64,000 nucleotides of DNA from Verrucomicrobia bacterium ADurb.Bin006 (GCA_002071485.1 MWFF01000061.1:27124-91123), one strand, 5' to 3'. Positions 1 to 8,402 are shown, counted from the first letter of the stretch. Translations and numbers: made by a program. Notes: a model not told the origin generated them from the letters alone.

Positions 1-1
1 G

Positions 2-253
2 CGAATGCCATTTGATTTCACCGAGGTGCTCGCCGCCATCGCCCCGCGGCCCGTCTTCATCAACGCGCCGCTGCATGATGACAATTTCGAAGTGTCGGGC
101 GTCAAGGACTGCGTCCAGGCCGCCGCCCCGGTCTACCGGCTGCTGGGCGCGGTCGAGGCGCTGGTGGCCGTCTACCCAGATGCGGAGCACGACTTTCCGC
201 CCGAGGTGCGCCGGCAGGCTTACGCCTGGCTCGACCGGCAACTGGGGCTTTGA
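2..253 (+). CDS. alpha/beta hydrolase, C-terminal part only
   Basis: Only the last 83 codons lie in the window; the frame runs in from the left edge, so the ATG at position 5 is probably internal. The visible part has the usual end of a dienelactone-hydrolase or acetyl-xylan-esterase-like alpha/beta hydrolase: a segment 'APRPVFINAPLHDDNF' carrying the late acidic residue of a catalytic triad, and 'PDAEHDFP' with the catalytic-type histidine close to the C-terminus. The nucleophile elbow lies outside. Substrate cannot be told. It ends about 160 bp before the convergent xerC. Confidence 0.7.
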   Translation, partial: RMPFDFTEVLAAIAPRPVFINAPLHDDNFEVSGVKDCVQAAAPVYRLLGAVEALVAVYPDAEHDFPPEVRRQAYAWLDRQLGL

Positions 254-416
254 CGTTGCATCTGGATGCGCGGCCCGTCCGGTCACGTGCAAAGTCGCGG
301 TCAACGTCGACGTGGAAGGATGACATGTGGACGAAGACCATGAAGCGGAACCGTTAGCCGTTCACCGTTCAACGCTCAACCCATCAACCATCAACCATCT
401 GCGATCAGCCATCGGA

Positions 417-1409
417 TCACGCCCGGGGGTGGGCCTGGTCGTACACCCGCTTCAGGCGCTCCGTCGTGAGGTGGGTGTAAATCTGGGTGGTGGCAAGATG
501 GGCATGACCGAGCAGTTCCTGAACGCTGCGCAAATCCGCCCCGGCATCGAGCAGATGGGTAGCGAAACTGTGCCGCAGCTTGTGCGGCGTGAGGTGCGGG
601 TCCAGCCCGGCACGCGCAAGATAGCGCTTGAGGCGCATCTGAACGACGCGCGCCGAGACCGGACGCGTGCTGTTGGCTTGAGCGAGAAAAACAGGCAGGG
701 ATCCGGCGGGCGGCGCCGGGAGCAGGCGCCAATACGCGCGGATCGCTTCGAGCGCCGGAGCGCCGATGGGAATCTGCCGTTCTTTGCGTCCTTTGCCGCG
801 GACGCGGATGAGTTGATCGTTCCAGGCGACGTCCTCAGCCCGCAAGCCGCACGCCTCGCTGATGCGCAGCCCGCACGAGTAGATTGTCTCGAGGAGGGCG
901 GCGTCGCGATGGAACTCGTCCGATCCCGTCGGCGGATCGCCTGCCTGTTCGAGTTGGGCCAGTTCGTCGAGAGGCGCTCGGAGCAGAGCTGCCGCATGGT
1001 CGGCAGTCAGGAACCGCGGCAGACGGCGCGGCAATTTCGGCAGAGAGAGACTGCGAATGGGCGTGGTGAGGACCACGCCGCGCCGGACGAGGAACCGATA
1101 GAAGGAGCGCAGGGCGCTGAAGCGCAGCGCAACGGCTGCGCGGCTCAGTTGGCCGCGTCCGAGAAAGCGCAGGTAGCCGCGAAAATCATCCCGTTCGAGG
1201 CTGGGCCATGCCGGCGGGGCGCCGCGTTCCAGGCGATGCCAGTGGCCGAACTCGCGCAGCGCGTGCTGGTAGTTTCGGCGCGTGTACGGCGAGGCCGCCC
1301 GATCCACGGCCAGATGCTCGAGGAACTGGGCCACGTGCGGGTCGGGCGATTCGTCCGGTTCCGGCGGCGGGGCGGGGGCGATGGGAGTGATGGCGGTCTG
1401 TGCGCTCAC
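417..1409 (-). CDS. xerC: tyrosine recombinase XerC/XerD
   Basis: Site-specific recombinase of 330 residues, the usual length of XerC/XerD, which resolve chromosome dimers at dif together with FtsK (an ftsK lies at 47.2 kb). A SAM-like N-terminal core-binding domain spans about residues 25-115. The catalytic domain keeps the full set: R182 in 'SCGLRISEACGL', K206 in 'RGKGRKER', H276 and R279 in 'PHKLRHSFATHLL', H302 in 'LLGH' and the nucleophile Y311 in 'YTHL'. I chose the GTG at 1409 because it overlaps the stop of holA as GTGA, which indicates translational coupling; an open frame continues upstream but only antiparallel to nothing conserved. Whether it is XerC or XerD cannot be decided from sequence alone. 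A phage or integron integrase is unlikely given the operon with holA. Confidence 0.88.
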   Translation of the reverse strand: MSAQTAITPIAPAPPPEPDESPDPHVAQFLEHLAVDRAASPYTRRNYQHALREFGHWHRLERGAPPAWPSLERDDFRGYLRFLGRGQLSRAAVALRFSALRSFYRFLVRRGVVLTTPIRSLSLPKLPRRLPRFLTADHAAALLRAPLDELAQLEQAGDPPTGSDEFHRDAALLETIYSCGLRISEACGLRAEDVAWNDQLIRVRGKGRKERQIPIGAPALEAIRAYWRLLPAPPAGSLPVFLAQANSTRPVSARVVQMRLKRYLARAGLDPHLTPHKLRHSFATHLLDAGADLRSVQELLGHAHLATTQIYTHLTTERLKRVYDQAHPRA

Positions 1410-2572
1410 GAGGCGCGGGCGGTCAGGCGTCCAGGGCGCCGTCCCGGGGGGCGTCCGACGATTTGGACCAGGGCCTGTTGGAGGACCAGGGCTTCCTCGA
1501 GTTGACTGGACACGAGGCGGCGGTTGGAGACGAGCAGCACGTCCATCGCCCGCACCAACTCCTCGGCCGTGTACTGTCCGGCCTGGGGCAGCGCCTTGAA
1601 GAGGACGTACGGATGCATGGCGGCCGGGTTGTAGCGCTTGTCGTCGGGCATGGCTTCGGACGGCAGCCGCCCCAACTGAGACTTGAAGCGGTTGTAGTCG
1701 ACGTCCGGCGCGAGCAGGCCGAGTCGGAACATCTCCTTGAGGAGGAGCAGCGTGCGTACCTTCGAGATGAGCCCATACAAAAGCCCGATCGCGGTCTTCT
1801 GGCGATCGAACTGCATCTCCCACAATTCCTCGTCGAGGCAACGGAGCGCGCGGGGCAGATCGCGGTCTCCGAGGGCTTCGCCCAGGGCGAAGGCGCGCGC
1901 CTGTTTGTTGCGGCTCACGACCGCATGGACGTCGGCCACGGTGATTTCGGGGCGTCCGGCGGCGTAGAGCGAGAGCTTCTCGATTTCCTGCGACAACTGG
2001 CGCAGGTTGGGGCCCACCGCCGACACCAGTTCGCCGAGAGCTTCATCCGACATCTCCTGCCGGCGCGTCCGCAATTCGCCTCGGACGAATCGCTCCGCCC
2101 GATCCGCCCAGTCCTTGTCGTCGGCGGACAGTCCGGCGAGGTACTCGACGGCCCCGAGTTTCTCGATGGTTTTCGAGAAGGTTTTCCGGCGGTCGACTTT
2201 TCCGGCGGTGATGAGCAGGCGAACGTTGTCCCACGGGAAGCGCTTGAGTTCCTGGGCCAGGTCGTTCAGGGACACGGTGACGGCCTGGGCGCCGGCGACG
2301 CGTTCGTCTCCCAGGAAATTGCATTGGCGCAGCCAGATGACTTTGCCGCTGCCGAAGAAGGGGAGGGTTTGGAGCGCCTCGCGGAGTCTGGCCAGGGACC
2401 GCAGCGCCTCTTGGCTGTTCGAGACCGTGGCGTCAATGGTCTCATGGTCCATCCCGCCAATCTCCTTGCACCAGTCCGCATACAATTGCCGACCCCGCTG
2501 CTGCACGGCGAAATCGTCCTCGCCGCACACGAGCACCAGGGGTGCAGAGGGCTTGCGCACGGATGTTTTCAC
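1406..2572 (-). CDS. holA: DNA polymerase III delta subunit
   Basis: Clamp-loader delta subunit (388 residues; family about 340) that opens the beta sliding clamp. It shows the HolA layout: an N-terminal RecA-like fold starting 'PLVLVCGEDDFAVQQRG', a middle segment 'GSGKVIWLRQCNFLGD', 'VRLLITAGKVDRRKTFSKTI' and 'ELVSAVGPNLRQLSQEIEKL', and the C-terminal collar with 'YNPAAMHPYVLFKALPQAGQYT'. No P-loop is expected in delta and none is seen. The start is taken at GTG 2572, giving a family-like N-terminus; no clear Shine-Dalgarno precedes it. It is the first gene of a two-gene operon with xerC (GTGA overlap). Its upstream region is occupied by repeat family 5 and the family-1 element. Confidence 0.87.
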   Translation of the reverse strand: MKTSVRKPSAPLVLVCGEDDFAVQQRGRQLYADWCKEIGGMDHETIDATVSNSQEALRSLARLREALQTLPFFGSGKVIWLRQCNFLGDERVAGAQAVTVSLNDLAQELKRFPWDNVRLLITAGKVDRRKTFSKTIEKLGAVEYLAGLSADDKDWADRAERFVRGELRTRRQEMSDEALGELVSAVGPNLRQLSQEIEKLSLYAAGRPEITVADVHAVVSRNKQARAFALGEALGDRDLPRALRCLDEELWEMQFDRQKTAIGLLYGLISKVRTLLLLKEMFRLGLLAPDVDYNRFKSQLGRLPSEAMPDDKRYNPAAMHPYVLFKALPQAGQYTAEELVRAMDVLLVSNRRLVSSQLEEALVLQQALVQIVGRPPGRRPGRLTARAS

Positions 2573-2621
2573 AGGATGCCCGCCCCGGCCCGCATGGGTC
2601 CGCGTTTTGGAGCCTCTGGCG

Positions 2622-2657
2622 CCGCGGTGGTCACAACTCGGTGAAACATGCGGGTTA
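2622..2657 (-). repeat. dispersed short repeat, family 5, copy 1
   Basis: Read on the minus strand this begins TTAACCCGCATGTTTCACC and continues through GAGTTGTGACCACCGCGG. It matches 57178-57214 over about 36 nt, and weaker copies lie at 31727 and 33541. Here it directly abuts the left terminus of the family-1 element, just upstream of holA. Confidence 0.6.
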
Positions 2658-2945
2658 AGGGTTTGTGCAAAACACAATTCCGGTTTTGGCGGGAGCGCCA
2701 CCGGGCCAGATGCGTGGCCCGAGGGAGGGAGTGTATCCCCTGAGATATTCGACCGACCGAGGAACGACGCGGATGGCCCGGTGCCGCCCCGCCCCGAAGG
2801 GCTGGGGGGCTTTGGCTCGATGGTCCCGCGGACGCGGGATTGCTCCTCGGTCACGGACCGCTGCGGGTATGCTCCTTTGTCGCGCCTCGCCCGCGAGCCA
2901 AATCCCCTCCAGCAAAATCGGACGTAATTTTTGCACAGACCCTAA
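2655..2945. repeat. MITE-like inverted-repeat element, family 1, full copy
   Basis: A 291-bp intergenic element with imperfect terminal inverted repeats of about 35 bp: the left end starts TTAAGGGTTTGTGCAAAAC and the right end, on the minus strand, starts TTAGGGTCTGTGCAAAAATT. The interior is GC-rich and has hairpins such as TCCCGCGTCCGCGGGA. Partial copies are at 8403-8618 and 62252-62364, and one terminus is at 43249-43270. It has no coding capacity. The right end supplies the TAG stop codon of the DUF151 gene. It most resembles a non-autonomous MITE or REPIN; no target-site duplication is obvious to me. Confidence 0.8.
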
Positions 2946-3397
2946 TCGGCGCTTTCCCCGCCGGATTCGCTCATGCGTGCGAGGTATTCGGACATGTCCT
3001 CGACCTGATCAAGGAGGCTGCGCGTGACGTAGATGGGGCGTTTCTGGGCGGTGGCCAGGGCCAGGCAATCGCTGGGGCGCGCATCGAGTTCCACGATCTT
3101 GCGGCCCAGTTCGTTTTGCTGCTGCAGGATCAGGCGGGCGAAGTAGGTCGAGTTCTTCAGTTCGGTGATCACCACACGCTCGACGCTGATGCCAAATGCG
3201 GTCAGGAGATGAATGAACAGATCGTGCGTCAGCGGCCGCTCTTTCGGGGTGTCGCGCAGGAACATGCCGATCACCGCGCCCATCTGCTGCTCCACCTGGA
3301 TCACAAAGACCTTCTCGTCGTTGCCGACGAACACGGCGACGCCGTTGTTGGCCGGCAAGATGCCGCGAATCTCGACAGCCGCCACGTCCTGCTTCAT
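2942..3397 (-). CDS. bifunctional nuclease family protein (DUF151)
   Basis: A 151-residue protein of the DUF151/BFN family, whose members have reported nuclease activity or unknown roles. Diagnostic segments are 'MKQDVAAVEIRGILPANNG', 'FVGNDEKVFVIQVEQQMG', 'PLTHDLFIHLLTAFGISVERVVI' and the conserved 'ELDARPSDCLALATAQKRPIYV' near the C-terminus. Start 3397 puts the protein at the family N-terminus; another ATG at 3442 would add 15 residues. It follows the GH9 gene on the same strand by at most 58 bp. Its TAG stop lies inside the terminus of the family-1 element, so an insertion may have reset the last codons. Confidence 0.85.
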   Translation of the reverse strand: MKQDVAAVEIRGILPANNGVAVFVGNDEKVFVIQVEQQMGAVIGMFLRDTPKERPLTHDLFIHLLTAFGISVERVVITELKNSTYFARLILQQQNELGRKIVELDARPSDCLALATAQKRPIYVTRSLLDQVEDMSEYLARMSESGGESAD

Positions 3398-3455
3398 GGG
3401 GTCAATGTAAGAGACCGGATGCAAAAGACAAGTCCACGCCATGACCCGCCCCGGC

Positions 3456-5939
3456 TCAGTCCGGATCGAGTTCGGCCATGATGCCAAGCCACCGGATCGC
3501 CGGATGCACCCAGACCTCGGCGTAGTTGTAGCAATTGGAAGGCGGCCAGTAGGGCTCGTCGCCCGCGCGCCGGGATTGAATCCCCACCGGAAGCGATCCG
3601 ACCATGTCGCCGCTCATAGCCGTGTACTGCGGCGCGTACTCGTGGCCGATGCCGTACATCAGGCTTTGGGCGAAAGGATTCCGCCCAAGCGTCCAATCGA
3701 GTTGCGCCTCGACCAGGCTTCGCGCCTCGACATCCTCGAGCAATCGCGCCGCCGCCCCCAGCGCCAGCGCCTGGGAAAGCTGCACCCCGAGGTTCCCGCG
3801 GAAATCGCCCCAGACCGGAAAGCGGCGCAGGAAATGCCGGTCGTCCAATGGCATCCCCTGGCGGACCTGCGCCCGCTCCTCCGGCCTGGACGGCTCGTCC
3901 GCACGGTAGACTCCCGCCGGCAACATCCCGTACGGCGCCGTCACCGTCGCCGCCCCCTTGAGGTAATCGGCATATCGGCGTATCGCGGCGCTCCACTCCG
4001 CGCGTCTCGAATCGCCGGGGAAAGTCTGGTGCAGATCGGCCAGCAGCATGACCGGCGCCTGCTCGTGGCTGCGATGATTGTAATGCAGGAGGCGCTCCCG
4101 CTTCGGCGAGGTGTAGAAGAAGCCGGCAAGCGGCAGACTCCACGGCTGAGTTCGAGTCTCCTGACACTCGAGGACGACGGCAGCATACTCGATCGCCTTC
4201 TCCGCAAACTCGCGCCGCTTCGTGCCCCGAAACAACTCGAGGGCGGCGTGCCCCGCGGCGCTTGCCAACTCGAGTCGCGGCTCGCCCAGCCTCTCGAGCG
4301 CCCTCCGCCAGTCCTGCTCGGCGGTCCTCAGACAGCGCGCGGCCAGGAGCGGGTCTTCGGCCCGCAGGAGCCGGCCCGCCAAGGCGCACGCGGCTGCGGC
4401 CTGGAGCGTGTCGAACGGCGCGTCGCTCGCCTGAGCCGTCACGTCATCCACCGTCCCGAGAATGCCGTCGGTCCAGAAATCCATCGTCGCCCAGGCGATG
4501 CGCCGTCCGTCGGGGAATCGGGTCTTCAGAATCCAGTCCAGGCCCCAGCGCCCCTCGTCGATCAACCGCGAGGCCAAAGGGAGCAGTGATGGGTCGGCTG
4601 CGGATCGGGCGCGCAGCCGTTCGGCGAGACGGAACATCGCATAGGTGGCCTCAGCCGTGTTCACCAGGCCTTGAGAGAGATCGCCCGCATCGTGCCAGCC
4701 GCCATTGATCACCATTCGCAGATCGCCGTTCACCCCCAGCCAGTCGCGGTGACAAATCTCATGGATGCCCGGCACCGCCCAGCCGCACCGCTCGGCATGG
4801 AAGAAGTCGAGCACCGACTCGACGGTGTGGCGCCAGAGGCCGGACCCGATGCGAAACGGCTCCGAGACACGATCGCCGGCCTGGAGTCTGTACTCGCCGG
4901 GTTGCCTCCACGCAGTGAAGTCCAACACCTGCACCGCGGGCTCGGGGTCTTGGCCTGGGACCACGGCGCCCCGCCAGACCGCCTGTCCCGAAACGCTGTC
5001 GACGAGGGAGAACGAGTTTGTTTCGAGGCCGCTCGCGAAGGCACGCTTGACCGCGCCCGGGGCGTAGCCGAGTTGGTTGTAGGAGAATCGCCCCGGGGCA
5101 ACGGCCCAGCCCAAAAAATGATCCGGATCGACCCGTTCGAGTTCGAGTTGATCGAAGTCGTACTGGACCTGGTCGTCGGCCCCGGGTTCGTTGCCCTGGA
5201 GCCGGTAGATCAACTCGACGCCGCGCACCTGGCGGCGATCGAGATGCGCGATTTCCCAGACCACGTGGTTCCATTCGTGGTTGCGCAGCAACACAAAGTG
5301 CAGTCCGCCATCCGTGTAGCTTTGGCCTTCGGTGCCCTCGCTGCGCAGCTTGATCAGCAGCGAGACCACATTGAACCCCGGCAAGTGCGGGCGCACCCGG
5401 ACCGACAGCCGGTTGAAACCGCTCCAGTCCTCCGAGGGCACATCGAAGCGCAAACCGGTTTCGGCAAACGGTCGGCCCGCCACCGGCCCCGGTTTCTCGG
5501 TGCGCGTTGGCGATCGCAACCGGAGGGCGTGTTTGCCCTCGAGCGCGTGCTCAGTACTGAGAGTCATCGTGCCGGGACCGAAGAGACTCCAGCCGTTTGT
5601 GCTTTCCATATCCGACAGCGTGCGCGAGGCAAAAACCGGTTTGGCGAGATGCCTCGTGATTGTCGACCGGGTCTGATCGGGCTTGGGCGGCGGCGATCCG
5701 GCCCCTGCGCGCGTGGTCATGGCTGCGGGCTCCGCCGCGCCGAACCCAAGCAAACAGAGGGCCAGCCAGACGCTACCCGATCGAGCCCGCCGACCCGGGC
5801 GTTCCTCCGCACCGCGGGTGCGCGGGCGCCCCGTCGCTTCGGTCGGCGCCTTGCCGCGCTGCGCGGTCTTCGGCTTGGCGGCGGTCGAGGCTCTTTGAAC
5901 CATGCGGGTTCGGACTGGAATGACAGCGGGGCGTTTCAT
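3456..5939 (-). CDS. glycoside hydrolase family 9 (cellulase-like) enzyme
   Basis: Secreted beta-glucanase-like enzyme of 827 residues. After a long basic N-terminus, a hydrophobic stretch at about residues 52-72 ('VWLALCLLGFGAAEPAA') looks like a signal sequence. Next comes a beta-sandwich region (about 105-260, carbohydrate-binding-like), then the N-terminal Ig-like cellulase domain beginning 'FSYNQLGYAPGAVKRAFASG', then the (alpha/alpha)6 GH9 catalytic domain. The catalytic-base motif 'GGWHDAGDLSQG' is at about 410-420 and the C-terminal acid is the Glu of 'NCYNYAEVWV' near 807. Start 5939 is the ATG closest to the signal; ATG 5903 is an alternative, and both leave an unusually long N-region. 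Substrate (cellulose, mixed-linkage glucan, xyloglucan or other) is not decided. It is divergent from the cytochrome gene. Confidence 0.85.
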   Translation of the reverse strand: MKRPAVIPVRTRMVQRASTAAKPKTAQRGKAPTEATGRPRTRGAEERPGRRARSGSVWLALCLLGFGAAEPAAMTTRAGAGSPPPKPDQTRSTITRHLAKPVFASRTLSDMESTNGWSLFGPGTMTLSTEHALEGKHALRLRSPTRTEKPGPVAGRPFAETGLRFDVPSEDWSGFNRLSVRVRPHLPGFNVVSLLIKLRSEGTEGQSYTDGGLHFVLLRNHEWNHVVWEIAHLDRRQVRGVELIYRLQGNEPGADDQVQYDFDQLELERVDPDHFLGWAVAPGRFSYNQLGYAPGAVKRAFASGLETNSFSLVDSVSGQAVWRGAVVPGQDPEPAVQVLDFTAWRQPGEYRLQAGDRVSEPFRIGSGLWRHTVESVLDFFHAERCGWAVPGIHEICHRDWLGVNGDLRMVINGGWHDAGDLSQGLVNTAEATYAMFRLAERLRARSAADPSLLPLASRLIDEGRWGLDWILKTRFPDGRRIAWATMDFWTDGILGTVDDVTAQASDAPFDTLQAAAACALAGRLLRAEDPLLAARCLRTAEQDWRRALERLGEPRLELASAAGHAALELFRGTKRREFAEKAIEYAAVVLECQETRTQPWSLPLAGFFYTSPKRERLLHYNHRSHEQAPVMLLADLHQTFPGDSRRAEWSAAIRRYADYLKGAATVTAPYGMLPAGVYRADEPSRPEERAQVRQGMPLDDRHFLRRFPVWGDFRGNLGVQLSQALALGAAARLLEDVEARSLVEAQLDWTLGRNPFAQSLMYGIGHEYAPQYTAMSGDMVGSLPVGIQSRRAGDEPYWPPSNCYNYAEVWVHPAIRWLGIMAELDPD

Positions 5940-6114
5940 CGGCGCTAATCTGCCGTGTCGGCGTTTTGAGTAAAGACTCCGTTGCGGGAATCGCGAGGCC
6001 GTCCTCGCTGAGGGATGGAACCTGCCCCAGGCTCGATCGCACCAGATGAGCCCCCTGGCCGCACGCACTTCACGCTCGTCAAACCCGACCCATTGGGCTA
6101 CTTTTCCGCCGTTT

Positions 6115-7233
6115 ATGTGCAGAACGTGGGTCTTCCTGCGAGGCGGTCTTGTCGGGTCTCTCTGTCTGGCGTCACTCGCCTTTCCAGCCGATCCGGCGGG
6201 GCGGCCCACCCCAACACCACCGCCATTGCCGCCGGCACCGCCGGCCCGCGGGACGCCCGCCGGCCCGGTTTCGGCCCGAGCGCCGGCGTCCGCGGCGTCT
6301 GTGTCGACGAACAGCGCGGCGGCGTCTAGCGCGACACCCGAGCGCGCCGGGACGGTGAATCAGCGGGTCTCGCCCGGGGCCGTCAGCGTCCCGTTGTCCG
6401 ATCCGTCCTACATCCCGGGCTTGACCCCGGCGATCGTGGTTGGGCCGCCCGTACCTCTGGCGCCGCGAGAGCCCGGGATGCGGTTCCCGTACTCGACGCC
6501 ACGGCCCGCGCGCGTCCAGGAGACCGTGTTCGCCTATGACGCTTTGATCAAGGAAACCACGCTCAAGGCGGGCGAGACATCGGCCTATTTCACCTTTCAC
6601 CTGACGAATACTTCACCCGAGGCGGTCACCATCAACGCCGTGCGCACATCCTGCGGTTGCGCCGTCGCGAAGTTGCCGTCCGTTCCGTGGCGAATCGAAC
6701 CGCGGTCGGGCGGCGCGTTCGATGTGGTAGTGGACGTTCGCGGCTCGAGGGGCGTGACCACGAAGACTGTGACGATCGACAGCACGGCCGGCTACCGCTA
6801 CCTCACGGTGCGTGTGGCGATGCCCGAGTCGGCGTCGCCGATGGCCGCGGCGGACCGCGCGCGGAACCTGCAGGTTGCGTTGGCGGATCGCCAGGCGGTT
6901 TTCAAGGGGGATTGTGCCGCGTGCCATTTGCAGCCTGTGATTGCGCAGCATGGGCAGGCGCTGTTCAAGAGCGCCTGCGGCATCTGCCACGAGGCCCAAC
7001 GCCGGGCTGCGGCGGTCCCCGACTTGCGGGCCCTGAACAAGCCCACGGATCGGGCCTACTGGTCGGGCTGGATTGGGAAGGGGAAAGCGGGCGGCCTCAT
7101 GCCGGCCTGGGCCATCGATGAGGGAGGGCCGTTGACCGACCGCCAAATCGAGTCGTTGCTCGATTACCTCACAGGCCCTTTCCGAGACGAACCGGCTCGC
7201 GCGCCGCTGGCGCCGGGGGCCCCGACACGATAG
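6115..7233 (+). CDS. DUF1573 domain - cytochrome c fusion, exported
   Basis: A 372-residue exported protein. Residues 1-25 form a signal peptide ('FLRGGLVGSLCLASLAFPA'), followed by a Pro/Ala-rich linker to about 110. A DUF1573 Ig-like domain (about 145-250) carries the typical 'LTNTSPEAVTINAVRTSCGC' element and the following 'IEPRSGG'. The C-terminal part is a c-type cytochrome with two CXXCH heme motifs only 21 residues apart: CAACH near 267 and CGICH near 288, then 'GGLMPAW' which supplies the axial-ligand-like Met. An ATG at 6046 exists upstream, but 6115 puts the signal peptide at the N-terminus. Role: probably periplasmic electron transfer or binding linked to a respiratory complex; no oxidase genes are nearby, so this is inference. 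Confidence 0.8.
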   Translation: MCRTWVFLRGGLVGSLCLASLAFPADPAGRPTPTPPPLPPAPPARGTPAGPVSARAPASAASVSTNSAAASSATPERAGTVNQRVSPGAVSVPLSDPSYIPGLTPAIVVGPPVPLAPREPGMRFPYSTPRPARVQETVFAYDALIKETTLKAGETSAYFTFHLTNTSPEAVTINAVRTSCGCAVAKLPSVPWRIEPRSGGAFDVVVDVRGSRGVTTKTVTIDSTAGYRYLTVRVAMPESASPMAAADRARNLQVALADRQAVFKGDCAACHLQPVIAQHGQALFKSACGICHEAQRRAAAVPDLRALNKPTDRAYWSGWIGKGKAGGLMPAWAIDEGGPLTDRQIESLLDYLTGPFRDEPARAPLAPGAPTR

Positions 7234-7270
7234 GGCACAACGCCAGCCGTCCGATAGAGGGCGTTGGCAT

Positions 7271-7435
7271 TCATGGCTGGATCAGGATTATGCGGCCTCG
7301 TTTCTTTTGGTCCAAGACGCCGCACTGGTGGAGGCCGAGCAAATCCGTGCGAGCGGTCTGGCACACCACATTGTGGCTCTTCTGGTGGCTGGAGATGTTG
7401 TATTCCTGAAACGGATGTTTGACCGAAGTCAGCAT
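7271..7435 (-). pseudogene. fragment of a Fic-type protein C-terminal winged helix
   Basis: A 54-codon frame beginning ATG at 7435. Its product resembles the C-terminal winged-helix of Fic-family proteins: 'SHQKSHNVVCQTARTDLLGL' then 'GVLDQKKRGR'. The whole Fic catalytic domain (HPFxxGNGR) is missing. The ATG overlaps the stop of the upstream fragment as TAATG. Treated as a decayed remnant; a functional small DNA-binding protein is possible but unlikely. Confidence 0.45.
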
Positions 7436-7779
7436 TATTGGCGGGTCAAACCATAGTCATGCCTCGATCTGGGTTCACCGCCCGGGCTTCCGGCGAATGG
7501 CACGACCACGACAGATCGCCCCGGTCCAGGATGATAAGCTCGCTCGTAGTTGCCGCGCAGTTCGCTCAGGCTCGCCCGCGCCACGTCGGTGAGTTTCATC
7601 TCGGTGTCCTTCGAGGTGGACGAACGCTCTGAATCCTCGATGATGTTCTGCCGACCGCTCTGCGCGGCCTGGGTCATCTGGTCGAATTGCCGGTCTTTGG
7701 GATCGTAGTTTTTTCCGCTGGCTTCCCGATGGTCATGCGTCAGGAACCGGCGGCAGAAGCGCAGCGTCTCGAGCTGCAC
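7435..7779 (-). pseudogene. truncated four-helix-bundle (S23/suffix-type) protein
   Basis: A frame of 114 codons if started at GTG 7779. The segment 'LETLRFCRRFL' ... 'FDQMTQAAQSGRQNIIEDSE' ... 'TSKDTEMKLTDVARASLSEL' is the hallmark of small four-helix-bundle proteins related to the 23S-rRNA-intervening-sequence (S23) family, common in Verrucomicrobiota. The family's N-terminal helix start is missing, and after 'LRGNYERAYH' the sequence changes to unrelated residues, so both ends are lost. It begins 22 bp after the isochorismatase stop and runs into the Fic fragment. Function of the family is unknown. Confidence 0.55.
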
Positions 7780-7801
7780 AATGCGGATCTGACCTATTGC
7801 C

Positions 7802-8359
7802 TCACCGCACCAGGGAGAGAATCGCCTTGAAATCGTCGGTGCCCGCCTTGTCGAGCAACTCGAACAGGGCCATCTCATTGGACGCGATCACGGCGCCGGC
7901 CTGGCGCATGCGATCCAGACCCAGGCGCCGGTTCTCGGGTGTGCGCGACGAAACGGCATCGGCAATCACGAACGGGCGGAAACCGTGTTCGAGCAGATCG
8001 AGCGCCGTCTGGCAGACGCAGACATGCGCCTCGATCCCGCAGACGATCACGTCCTTGATTGCCCGGGCGCGCATCGCATCGATCAGGCCGGGCGCGCCGC
8101 AGGCGCTGAAGGCGAGTTTTTCGAACGGAGCAAACCCGGGGATCGCCTCGGCCACCTCGGGCACCGTTGGTCCGAGTCCCTTTCGGTACTGCTCGGTGGC
8201 GAACAGCGGCACGCCGAGGACGCTCGCGCCTCGGATCAGGCAGAGCGTTTCGGAGACGACCCGGTCGCGCTCGAAAATAGCCGGCAACAGCCGCTCCTGG
8301 ATGTCGACCACCAGCACGCCGGTGGCAGTCCGATCCAAACGCCATGAGGTCTGGGACAT
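7802..8359 (-). CDS. isochorismatase-fold cysteine hydrolase
   Basis: Cytosolic hydrolase of 185 residues in the YcaC/nicotinamidase-like branch of the isochorismatase superfamily. The catalytic triad is intact: D19 in 'GVLVVDIQERL', K81 in 'FEKLAFSA' and nucleophile C114 in 'GIEAHVCVCQTALDLL'; the cis-peptide-type 'GIEAHVCV' context is canonical. ATG 8359 gives a normal N-terminus. Substrate is unknown. A 350-bp stretch with repeat elements separates it from galM upstream, so it likely has its own promoter within or beside those elements. Confidence 0.87.
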   Translation of the reverse strand: MSQTSWRLDRTATGVLVVDIQERLLPAIFERDRVVSETLCLIRGASVLGVPLFATEQYRKGLGPTVPEVAEAIPGFAPFEKLAFSACGAPGLIDAMRARAIKDVIVCGIEAHVCVCQTALDLLEHGFRPFVIADAVSSRTPENRRLGLDRMRQAGAVIASNEMALFELLDKAGTDDFKAILSLVR

Positions 8360-8402
8360 AAGCAATGTTGAGTCAACGAGGGCTTGTCTGCATCTCAGCC
8401 GC

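Noticed and set aside
341..416. AACCATC-like short direct repeats downstream of xerC.
   Set aside because: Only two or three imperfect units and no hairpin or other context; nothing can be concluded.
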